Assembly (NCBI GenBank): GCA_003142355.1
Contig: PLMF01000208.1
Coordinates: 1-14,047, forward strand
DNA: 14,047 bases
Reading direction: 5' to 3'
Origin: Bryobacterales bacterium
GTDB taxonomy: Bacteria; Acidobacteriota; Terriglobia; Bryobacterales; Bryobacteraceae
Shown here: in pieces, positions 7,678 to 14,047 of the stretch
Layout of the letters: the number at the start of each line of letters is the position of its first letter
How positions within the stretch are numbered: the stretch's first letter is position 1
The notes under the pieces: model-generated
Databases searched by the model: none
What the model was told of the DNA's origin: nothing
Seen by the model: only the letters and a program-made list of their open reading frames with translations
Made by a program: the position numbers and the translations under genes

Positions 7678-9998
7678 GTTCGGATCGCACGGTTGTCGGC
7701 AAGAATCTCCGCAAGGTGGACGGGGTCAAACTGGTAACGGGCGGGCCCGCCTTTACCGACGATATTCAGCTCCCCGGCTTGCTGTACGGCAAGATCCTGC
7801 CTAGCCCGTACGCGCACGCCCGCATTAAGCGGATCGACACCAGGAAAGCTCAGGCGTTGCTCGGAGTGCACGCGGTTCTGACCTACAAGAACGTTCCGCG
7901 CGTGCCCCACACCACCGCCGGGCAGGCGTGGCCCGAGCCTTCGCCCTACGACACCTACCTGCTCGACAACAAGGTGCGGTTTGTGGGCGACCGCGTCGCG
8001 GCCGTGGCGGCGGAGAGCCGCGCCATCGCCGAAAAGGCGCTGCGGCTGATCGAAGTGGAGTACGACGTGCTGCCCGCCGTGCTGGAAATCGAACAGGCTA
8101 TGGCGCCCGGCGCTCCCGTAATCCACGATGAGCCAGATTCCAAAGGGATCCACGACGCCTCGCGCAACATCGCCGGTTACATTCTGCGGGGGATCGGCGA
8201 CGTGGACGAGGGTTTCCGCCAGTCCGACCGCATTTTCGAGCGGGAATACCGCACCCAGCGGCAGCAGCACTGCCCGCTCGAGCCGCACGTCACCATCAGT
8301 TGGCTGGACGGCGATGGTCGCCTGGTGATTCGCACCAGCACACAGGTGCCGTTTCACTCGCGGCGCCAGGTCGCTATGATTCTCCAGATTCCGGTGAGCC
8401 GCATTCACGTGATCAAGCCGCGCATGGGCGGAGGATTCGGCGGCAAGCAGGAGATGCTGCTTGAGGACATCTGCGGGGCGCTGGCTCTGGCCGCGCGCCG
8501 GCCCGTCAAGATCGAGTACACGCGCGAGGAAGAGTTCTACATGGCGCGCACGCGCCATCCGCAGATCCTGCGCATGAAAATGGGGGTCAAGCGCGACGGA
8601 ACCATTCTGGCCAGCCAGTTGACGGTTCTCGCCACCACGGGCGCTTATGGCAGCCACTCGACCACGGTGCAAGGGAACACGGGCAGCAAGGTTTTGCCGC
8701 TGTACCGCGCCGAGCACATGCGATTCGAATGCCACGTGGTCTACACCAATACGCCCGTAGCCGGCGCGTTCCGCGGTTACGGCTGCCCGCAGGGATTCTT
8801 CGCGCAGGAAACCCTGGTGGACGAAATCGCGCATGAGCTGGGCGTGGACCCCGTCGAGTTCCACCGCCAGAACGTGATACGGCTGGGCGACATCGACCGG
8901 CTCTCGGCGCAACTCGGGGAAGGGAAGGAGGGGCTGCCGCGGCTCGTCCGCAGTTGCGGCCTGCCGGAATGCCTGGATCGCGCCGCCGCCGCCATCGGTT
9001 GGACGAGCAAGCACAAAGCGTTGCCCGCGGCCAGCCACTTGAAGCGCGGCGTCGGCATGGCGTGCACCATGCAAGGCAGCGGGATCGCGGGAATCGACTG
9101 GGCCTCGGCTTTCCTGAAGATGAATGAGGACGGCTCGTTCTTTCTGCAAACCGGTGCGGCCGACGTGGGCGGCGGCGCCGACACCGTGCTCGCCCAGATT
9201 GCCGCGGAAACCCTCGGCGTGAGCCTCGACAAGATCGTCATCACTTCCGGCGACACCGACACGACACCGTTCGACGTGGGGGCCTACGCCTCCAGCACCA
9301 CCATCATTTCCGGCGGCGCGGTAAAGAAGGCCGCGGAGAAAGTGCGCGAGCAGGTGCTGCGCATGGCCGCGAAAATGCTGGACACCCCAGTCGAGAACCT
9401 GACCTGTGGTGACAACCGGGTGTCCACGGTTGGGAAATCGGCGACCATGACGGAGATCGCTCTCCACTCCATGTACAAGGAGAAGACCCAGATCATGGAT
9501 GGCGCGTCGCACTTCAACACCGACAGCCCGCCGCCCTTCTGCGCGACCTTCGCCGAGGTGGAAGTGGATACCCAGACCGGCAAGGTCCGCGTCTTGCACA
9601 TGGCCACCGCGGTGGACCCCGGCACGGCCATCAACCCCGCGCAGGCGGAAGGACAAGTGGAAGGCGCGGTGGCCCAGGGGCTGGGGTACGCGCTCACCGA
9701 GGAGTTGGTGCTGGATGACGCCGGCCGGCCGATGAATGCGAATTTCCTCGACTACAAAATTTTCGGCGCGAAGGACATGCCCAAGCTCACCACCATCTTG
9801 GTCGAGACCGATGAGCCGTTGGGGCCTTATGGCGCCAAGTCGATTTCCGAAGTGCCCATCAACGGCCCGGCTCCGGCCATCGCCAACGCCATCTTCCACG
9901 CCATTGGAGTGCGGTTCTACAAACTTCCGATCCGGCCCGAGGACGTGCTACGCGCGCTGCGCGAGAAAGAAACGGCCCCCGATGATCAATGCGTGTAA
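7674..9998 (+). CDS. xdhA: Mo hydroxylase (xanthine dehydrogenase family), molybdopterin subunit
   Basis: This 774-aa catalytic subunit binds the molybdenum cofactor and hydroxylates an N-heterocycle, probably a purine. The N-terminal a/b hammerhead domain (about 20-130, ending VRFVGDRVAAVAAESRAIAE) is followed by MoCo-binding segments: QQHCPLEPHV (197-206), PRMGGGFGGKQEM (249-261) and AFRGYGCPQG (365-374). E726 in SISEVPING aligns with the catalytic base glutamate (E1261 of bovine xanthine oxidase). By my manual alignment, the positions of bovine E802, R880 and F914 are Q259, N335 and Y369, so the substrate pocket differs from classical xanthine oxidase. Xanthine, hypoxanthine or another heterocycle are all possible. 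The start overlaps the 2Fe-2S gene (ATGA), with AGAAGGG upstream. No in-frame UGA suggests selenocysteine. Confidence 0.9.
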   Translation: MSSDRTVVGKNLRKVDGVKLVTGGPAFTDDIQLPGLLYGKILPSPYAHARIKRIDTRKAQALLGVHAVLTYKNVPRVPHTTAGQAWPEPSPYDTYLLDNKVRFVGDRVAAVAAESRAIAEKALRLIEVEYDVLPAVLEIEQAMAPGAPVIHDEPDSKGIHDASRNIAGYILRGIGDVDEGFRQSDRIFEREYRTQRQQHCPLEPHVTISWLDGDGRLVIRTSTQVPFHSRRQVAMILQIPVSRIHVIKPRMGGGFGGKQEMLLEDICGALALAARRPVKIEYTREEEFYMARTRHPQILRMKMGVKRDGTILASQLTVLATTGAYGSHSTTVQGNTGSKVLPLYRAEHMRFECHVVYTNTPVAGAFRGYGCPQGFFAQETLVDEIAHELGVDPVEFHRQNVIRLGDIDRLSAQLGEGKEGLPRLVRSCGLPECLDRAAAAIGWTSKHKALPAASHLKRGVGMACTMQGSGIAGIDWASAFLKMNEDGSFFLQTGAADVGGGADTVLAQIAAETLGVSLDKIVITSGDTDTTPFDVGAYASSTTIISGGAVKKAAEKVREQVLRMAAKMLDTPVENLTCGDNRVSTVGKSATMTEIALHSMYKEKTQIMDGASHFNTDSPPPFCATFAEVEVDTQTGKVRVLHMATAVDPGTAINPAQAEGQVEGAVAQGLGYALTEELVLDDAGRPMNANFLDYKIFGAKDMPKLTTILVETDEPLGPYGAKSISEVPINGPAPAIANAIFHAIGVRFYKLPIRPEDVLRALREKETAPDDQCV

Positions 9999-10002
9999 GG
10001 TT

Positions 10003-10060
10003 GGCAGGCGGAACCGCCTGCCCCACCAAGCACAAGGTGGGGCAGGCGGTTCCGCCTGCC
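10003..10060. repeat. Perfect nested inverted repeat (REP/MITE-like hairpin)
   Basis: Two 25-nt arms, 10003-10027 and 10036-10060, are exact reverse complements around the 8-nt loop AAGCACAA. Each arm also contains its own 20-nt palindrome, built on GGCAGGCGG and CCGCCTGCC around a 2-nt centre, so a cruciform or double hairpin is possible. No T-run follows, so it is not a standard terminator. It fills most of the only real gap in the xdh-ygeW gene string (9999-10076) and ends 2 nt before the ygeY ribosome binding site. The sequence style is that of dispersed palindromic repeats, but copy number cannot be judged here. Confidence 0.9.
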
Positions 10061-10076
10061 CTGGAGAGGTTGTCTC

Positions 10077-11273
10077 GTGAAAGCTCCTGAAATTGCCGCT
10101 GCCGCCCAATCCTACGAGGCGGACATCGTTACCTTTCTCCGCGACCTGATCGCCATCCCCGCCGAAAGCTCGCACGAGGGCCCGGTCATTCAACGCATCC
10201 GCCAGGAGATGGAGAAGGTCGGCTTCGATGAAATCCGCATCGACCCGATGGGCAACATCCTGGGCCGGATCGGGTCCGGGAAAACCGTCATCATGATGGA
10301 TTCCCATACCGATACCGTGGGCGTCGGCGACCCCAAAGAATGGGCCTGGGACCCTTACAAGGGCAAGGTCGAGGACGGCTACGTGTACGGCCGCGGCGCT
10401 TGCGACCAGCGTGCCGGCATGGCCAGCATGGTGTACGCGGGCAAGATCATCAAGGATCTCGGCCTCGCGGGCGACTACACGCTCTGGGTGGTTGGCTCGG
10501 TGCAGGAGGAGGACTGCGACGGCCTGCCGTGGCTCTACATCCTCAAGGAAGATGGCATCCGCCCGGATTGCGTGGTGATCACTGAGCCGAGCAGGCTGCG
10601 CATTTATCGCGGGCACCGCGGGCGCATGGAGATCGAAGTACATTTGCGCGGGAAGTCGTGCCACGCCAGCGCTCCGGAGCGCGGCGATAACCCCATCTAC
10701 AAAATGAGCCGCCTGGTCGAAGAGGTGGAGAAGCTCAACACCCGGTTGCGGGACGATGCGTTTCTGGGCAAGGGCACCATCGCCGTCACCGAGATCCGCT
10801 CGCTTTCGCCCTCGCTGTGCGCGGTGCCCGGTGCTTGCTCGATCCATCTGGACCGCCGTCTCACTGCCGGCGAGACCAAGGAAAGCGCAGTGGCCGAAGT
10901 GAAGGCGCTCCCCGGCGCGGAAGACGCCGAGGTGGAGATCCTGAACTACGACACGCCCAGCTACACCGGCCTGCGCTACTCGATGGAGAAATATTATCCC
11001 ACCTGGGTGCTGGATGAGGCGCAGCCGCTGGCGCAGGCGGCCATCGCCACGTATGAGATGCTATGGAAGAAAGCGCCCATCGTGGACAAGTGGGTGTTCA
11101 GCACCAACGGCGTGGGCTCGATGGGGCTGATGGGTGTGCCGACCATCGGCTTCGGTCCTGGGGAAGAGGACGTGGCGCACAGTGTGGTGGAGCGCGTGGA
11201 GATCCGACAGCTGGTGGAGGCGGCCGAGTTCTACGCGGCGTTTCCGCTGATCTTCTCGGGGCGGCATGGCTGA
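10077..11273 (+). CDS. ygeY: YgeY family M20-type zinc hydrolase
   Basis: This 398-aa dinuclear zinc amidohydrolase of the M20/ArgE-DapE superfamily closely resembles E. coli YgeY (about 400 aa). Metal and catalytic residues are in order: H77 and D79 in MDSHTDTVG, D110 in GACDQRAGM, the E144/E145 pair in QEEDCDG, E170 in ITEPSRL and H368 in EDVAHSVVE. The dimerisation-domain stretch SCHASAPERGDNPIYKM is nearly the E. coli sequence. It probably cleaves an amide or ureido bond in an intermediate of anaerobic purine breakdown; the exact substrate is not evident. The start is GTG 10077, 7 nt after GGAGAGG, directly behind the palindromic repeat. It overlaps ygfK by 8 nt. Older names call it a selenium-metabolism hydrolase. 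Confidence 0.93.
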   Translation: MKAPEIAAAAQSYEADIVTFLRDLIAIPAESSHEGPVIQRIRQEMEKVGFDEIRIDPMGNILGRIGSGKTVIMMDSHTDTVGVGDPKEWAWDPYKGKVEDGYVYGRGACDQRAGMASMVYAGKIIKDLGLAGDYTLWVVGSVQEEDCDGLPWLYILKEDGIRPDCVVITEPSRLRIYRGHRGRMEIEVHLRGKSCHASAPERGDNPIYKMSRLVEEVEKLNTRLRDDAFLGKGTIAVTEIRSLSPSLCAVPGACSIHLDRRLTAGETKESAVAEVKALPGAEDAEVEILNYDTPSYTGLRYSMEKYYPTWVLDEAQPLAQAAIATYEMLWKKAPIVDKWVFSTNGVGSMGLMGVPTIGFGPGEEDVAHSVVERVEIRQLVEAAEFYAAFPLIFSGRHG

Positions 11274-13254
11274 GCTGGTTCCGATTTCGCTGCCCCTGCT
11301 GTTGCGGCGCGCCTTCCTCGAATACCAGCGGGAAGGAAAGATCTTCGACCTCCCCAAGGACAAGTTCTTTCGCGGCATTCCGGGCATCGATCTCTCGGTC
11401 GATTTTCACGGCCACCGTGCCTCGACTCCGCTGGGGCCGGCCGCCGGACCGCATGGCCAACTGGCGCAGAACATCGTGCTCTCGTGGCTGGGCGGCTCGC
11501 GCATCATCGAATTGAAAACCGTCCAGATTCTGGACGAGCTCAAAATTCCGCGCCCGTGCATAGACATCGCCAACGTCGGCTACAACGTGGAATGGTCGCA
11601 GGAACTCAAGCTCGAGCAATCGCTGCGCGAGTACGTGGGCGCGGTGATGCTGATCGAGATCTTGAAGGCGTCCAAGCTGTTGGGCGAAGATTTTTCGCCG
11701 GGAGAGGTCGTCTTCGACATGAGCGTCGGCTACAACCTGGAGGGCATACGCTCGCCGCGAGTGCGCTCGTGGATCGAATCGATGAAGGACGCCAGCGCGG
11801 TCATCGACGAGTTACGCGCCGGGCTGAACGGCTACCGGGATCTGCCGTTTCCCACGCGCATCAGCGACACCATCAGTCTCTCGACGTTCCATGGCTGTCC
11901 CGCGGCGGAGATCGAGGGCATTGTAACCTTCTTGCTGACGGAGTTGGGCTGCAACGTCTGCATCAAGATGAACCCCACCCTGCTGGGCGCAGGTGAAGTG
12001 GAACACCTGTTGCACGATGTGATGGGCTATCGCGAGATCCAGCTTAGCCCCGAGGCCTTCGAGAAAGACCTGCAATTCGACGAAGCGCTGGACTTGGTCC
12101 CCCGGCTGCAGCGCGTCGCGCAAGCCCATGGGAAGCACCTGGCCGTGAAGTTCAGCAACACGCTGGTGGTGAAGAATCACAAGTCGTTCTTCAGCGACGA
12201 GCAGATGTACATGTCCGGCCCGCCGCTGCACGTGATCGCCATGAACCTGGTGAAGAAGTTTCGGGAGCGCATGCAGACCAGCATCCCGATTTCTTTCTCG
12301 GCGGGCCTGGACGCGCACAACATCGCCATCGCGGTGGCCCTGAATATGGTCCCGGTGACTACGTGCACGGACCTGCTTCGGCCGGGCGGCTACGGGCGCT
12401 TGATTCGCTACCTGGAGAACCTGGGCGCGAAGATGCGCGAGGTGGGGGCGTGCTCGATCCCCGACTACGTGAAGCACTACGCGGGCCAGGAGGCGGCGCT
12501 GGTGGCCGAGACCACGTCCAACCCGCGGTACCGCTGGGAGCGCAACCAGGGAGTGCCGCGCAAGATCGGCTCGAAGCTCTGGCTCTACGACTGCATCAAC
12601 TGCGATAAGTGCGTTCCGGTTTGTCCCAACGATGCGAACTTCGTGTACGAAGCGCCGGCGGCGGCCGTTCCGTACGACAATTTCGAGCTGCTGCCGGAAG
12701 GCGTCGGGCGCGTGCCGGGCGGTGTCCTCCAGTTGGCCAAGGCGCACCAACTGGCTAACTACGCCGACGCCTGCAACGATTGCGGCAACTGTGACGTATT
12801 TTGCCCGGAGGACGGCGGGCCGTTCGTGGAGAAGCCCCGGTTCTTCGGGAGCCTCGAGACGTATCGGAAGTACGCGGGGATGAATGGCTTTTATATGGAT
12901 TTTTCGGCGCCGGGACCGCTCTCTAACGTTCGCGGCTCGGATCGGAGCCGCGAACGTCAGAGAGCGGTTGGTACCATCTACGGAACGATTGCCGGAGACT
13001 CCTACACGCTCACGCTCGACCCGCTCGCGGACCGCGCGCGCTTCGAGACCGAGACGGCCGTTATCGCAATCCGTCTGAGCGACAACCAGGCTCTGAGCTG
13101 GAAACCGAAGCCCGGCGCCGCGCCGTCCGGTGTAATCGACATGCTTCCTTATCTCAAACTCAAGTTGCTGGCCGAATCGGTCGGCGACCCGCGGCGCGTT
13201 CACTTTGCCAACGTCGCGGGACTTCAGGAGGTCGTCCGTGAAAGCGCTCTTTAA
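11266..13254 (+). CDS. ygfK: YgfK-type iron-sulfur redox protein, short form without the FAD/NAD(P)H module
   Basis: Residues 1-430 match the dihydroorotate dehydrogenase-like, probably FMN-binding, N-terminal part of YgfK (LGPAAGPHGQLAQN, STFHGCPAAEIEGI, CIKMNPTLLGAGE). Two ferredoxin motifs follow, CINCDKCVPVCP (443-454) and CNDCGNCDVFCP (503-514), each CxxCxxCxxxCP, implying two 4Fe-4S clusters. A beta-rich C-terminal tail follows (IYGTIAGDSYTLTLD). E. coli YgfK is about 1,030 aa and carries a glutamate-synthase-small-subunit-like FAD/NAD(P)H module before its ferredoxin part. Here that module (about 370 aa) is absent and no GxGxxG motif is seen. Residues 551-568 come from a palindromic element. 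YgfK was called a selenate reductase subunit but is now tied to purine degradation. ATG 11266 overlaps ygeY; the upstream GGGG is a weak ribosome binding site. Confidence 0.88.
   Translation: MAELVPISLPLLLRRAFLEYQREGKIFDLPKDKFFRGIPGIDLSVDFHGHRASTPLGPAAGPHGQLAQNIVLSWLGGSRIIELKTVQILDELKIPRPCIDIANVGYNVEWSQELKLEQSLREYVGAVMLIEILKASKLLGEDFSPGEVVFDMSVGYNLEGIRSPRVRSWIESMKDASAVIDELRAGLNGYRDLPFPTRISDTISLSTFHGCPAAEIEGIVTFLLTELGCNVCIKMNPTLLGAGEVEHLLHDVMGYREIQLSPEAFEKDLQFDEALDLVPRLQRVAQAHGKHLAVKFSNTLVVKNHKSFFSDEQMYMSGPPLHVIAMNLVKKFRERMQTSIPISFSAGLDAHNIAIAVALNMVPVTTCTDLLRPGGYGRLIRYLENLGAKMREVGACSIPDYVKHYAGQEAALVAETTSNPRYRWERNQGVPRKIGSKLWLYDCINCDKCVPVCPNDANFVYEAPAAAVPYDNFELLPEGVGRVPGGVLQLAKAHQLANYADACNDCGNCDVFCPEDGGPFVEKPRFFGSLETYRKYAGMNGFYMDFSAPGPLSNVRGSDRSRERQRAVGTIYGTIAGDSYTLTLDPLADRARFETETAVIAIRLSDNQALSWKPKPGAAPSGVIDMLPYLKLKLLAESVGDPRRVHFANVAGLQEVVRESAL
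12915..12968. repeat. 54-bp palindromic element in frame within ygfK
   Basis: Two 24-nt arms (12915-12938 and 12945-12968) pair with a single mismatch (12925 against 12958) around the loop GGATCG. The core begins CGTTCGCGGCTC and is mirrored by GAGCCGCGAACG. The element is exactly 18 codons and encodes PLSNVRGSDRSRERQRAV, an Arg/Ser-rich run unlike its surroundings, without breaking the frame. It lies in the probable loop between the ferredoxin region and the C-terminal beta-rich tail of YgfK, so it looks like an inserted repeat that protein folding tolerates. Confidence 0.85.
13226..13231 (+). promoter_or_regulatory. Strong ribosome binding site of ygeW
   Basis: A full AGGAGG lies 6 nt before GTG 13238, inside the last codons of ygfK. 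It fixes the ygeW start, since no nearby ATG fits the family N-terminus, and it is the strongest such site in the cluster. Confidence 0.8.
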
Positions 13255-14047
13255 GGGCAGGGACTGGATCACAACTCAGGAATGGACCGACGCCGAGCTC
13301 GACGTCATGCTGGACGTCTCGTCGGACCTCAAGCGGAAATTCCGGGGACATATTCCGCATCGCTACCTTCCCGACCAGACCATCTTCCTGATGTTCTTCG
13401 ACAAGTCCACGCGCACGCGGAACTCGTTCGAAGCCGGAATGACGCAACTCGGCGGCCACGCGCACTTTCTCACCGCCGACGCGATGCAGGTGTCGCACGG
13501 CGAGAGCCCCAAGGACACCGGCATCATTCTTTCGAGTTACGGGCACGCCATCGCCATCCGGCACGACCTCATCCCCGGCGAGGGCAACGCCTACATGCGG
13601 GAAGTGGCGAAATGGGCGAGCGTGCCGGTGATCAACATGCAGTGCGATGTGGACCATCCCTGCCAGACGCTGGCCGACCTGATGACCATCCGCGAGCAGC
13701 GCGGCCAGGACCTCCGCGGCCTCAAGATCGCCGTGAGCTGGGCCTACGCGCCGAGCTACGCCAAGCCGCTTTCGGTTCCGCAGGGGCTGATCATGCTGAT
13801 GCCGCGGTTCGGCATGGACGTGGTGCTGGCGCATCCGCCGGAATACGGGCTGATGCCCGAAACCGTGGAGGCGGCTTTCGAGAATGCCCGGTGCGGCGGC
13901 GGCAAGTTTACCATAGTGGACAGCATGGACGAGGCTTTCCGCGACGCCGACGTGGTCATTCCCAAAAGCTGGGGCTGCCTCGACACCATGGGCGCCAAGC
14001 CCGAGGAATCGCTGCGAATTGCGAGGCAGTACACCGGCTGGATCTGC
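13238..14047 (+). CDS. ygeW: YgeW family carbamoyltransferase homologue (partial, 3' end outside window)
   Basis: The first 270 codons of a gene that would be about 390-400 codons if like E. coli YgeW; it runs off the window still open. The carbamoyl-phosphate loop is DKSTRTRNSFEAG, corresponding to NSTRTRFSYASA in E. coli. Other family segments are GNAYMREVAKWA, NMQCDVDHPCQTLADL, AVSWAYAPSYAKPLSVPQG, RFGMDVVLAHPPEYGL and PKSWG. YgeW belongs to the aspartate/ornithine carbamoyltransferase superfamily with a knotted fold. The acceptor substrate is not settled by sequence; in the purine-degradation cluster it probably acts on a carbamoylated intermediate, possibly in the phosphorolytic direction that yields carbamoyl phosphate. 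GTG 13238 follows AGGAGG and overlaps the end of ygfK by 17 nt, suggesting coupling. Confidence 0.93.
   Translation, partial: MKALFKGRDWITTQEWTDAELDVMLDVSSDLKRKFRGHIPHRYLPDQTIFLMFFDKSTRTRNSFEAGMTQLGGHAHFLTADAMQVSHGESPKDTGIILSSYGHAIAIRHDLIPGEGNAYMREVAKWASVPVINMQCDVDHPCQTLADLMTIREQRGQDLRGLKIAVSWAYAPSYAKPLSVPQGLIMLMPRFGMDVVLAHPPEYGLMPETVEAAFENARCGGGKFTIVDSMDEAFRDADVVIPKSWGCLDTMGAKPEESLRIARQYTGWIC

Noticed and set aside
7302..9899. Very long minus-strand open frame (865 codons) opposite the xdh genes
   Set aside because: It lies antisense to two clearly conserved subunits. Its translation is low-complexity and rich in His, Arg and Gly, with no recognisable domain, as expected of a stop-poor shadow frame in GC-rich DNA.
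10003..10060. Rho-independent terminator after the xdh genes
   Set aside because: The stem is strong, but the next bases are CTGGAGAGG rather than a T-run, and the downstream genes belong to the same pathway.
11812..13272. Minus-strand open frame (486 codons) opposite ygfK
   Set aside because: It is antisense to the conserved DHOD-like and ferredoxin regions of YgfK, has no ribosome binding site of note and has an RH-rich composition typical of a shadow frame.
6353..14047. Selenocysteine-encoding UGA in the selenium-linked genes
   Set aside because: All frames are continuous with normal lengths or a clean domain loss. No in-frame UGA with an adjacent hairpin interrupts a conserved motif.
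1..14047. CRISPR array, tRNA or rRNA genes
   Set aside because: No regularly spaced repeats, cloverleaf-like sequence or rRNA signatures were seen on either strand.

Overview
The window is GC-rich bacterial DNA with densely packed, mostly overlapping genes. One AT-richer stretch lies at the left end (about 1-260). Codon and GC character, the lipoprotein-type ModA, the multidomain SEC-C protein and the GC-rich palindromic repeats would fit an Acidobacteriota-like soil or sediment bacterium. That placement is an inference, because there is no rRNA or other phylogenetic marker here.

Layout: (1) 1-378 holds one doubtful small ORF and a short empty gap. (2) 379-2895, minus strand, is a compact modA-modB-modC operon for high-affinity molybdate (or tungstate) import. 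(3) 2948-3685, plus strand, is an AlkD-like DNA alkylation repeat protein, transcribed away from modA. (4) 3687-6251, minus strand, is a very large multidomain SEC-C protein whose stop lies 1 nt from that of the AlkD-like gene. (5) 6252-6352 is a divergent control region with a good sigma-70-type promoter (TTGTAA, 17 nt, TATATT) and an 11-nt-period direct repeat. (6) 6353-14047, plus strand, is one long cluster: three subunits of a xanthine dehydrogenase-family molybdenum hydroxylase (FAD, 2Fe-2S, Mo-pterin), then ygeY, ygfK and ygeW. The last gene runs off the end of the window.

xdh-ygeY-ygfK-ygeW is the core of the gene set linked in E. coli and many anaerobes to anaerobic purine (uric acid/xanthine) breakdown, and historically named after selenium metabolism. 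The likely division of labour is as follows. The Mo hydroxylase interconverts purines. YgfK, an iron-sulfur/flavin protein, handles a redox step. YgeY hydrolyses a ring-opened intermediate. YgeW, a carbamoyltransferase homologue, processes a carbamoylated product. The nearby modABC operon would supply molybdenum for the hydroxylase. Other members of the set (ygeX, ssnA, a hydantoinase, MoCo sulfuration factors) are not in the window.

The most unusual points are these. YgfK is only 662 aa and appears to lack the whole FAD/NAD(P)H-binding GltD-like module of the roughly 1,030-aa E. coli protein, while keeping two ferredoxin-type clusters. A 54-bp palindromic element sits in frame inside ygfK. 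A perfect nested 25-bp inverted repeat separates the xdh genes from ygeY, directly in front of the ygeY ribosome binding site.
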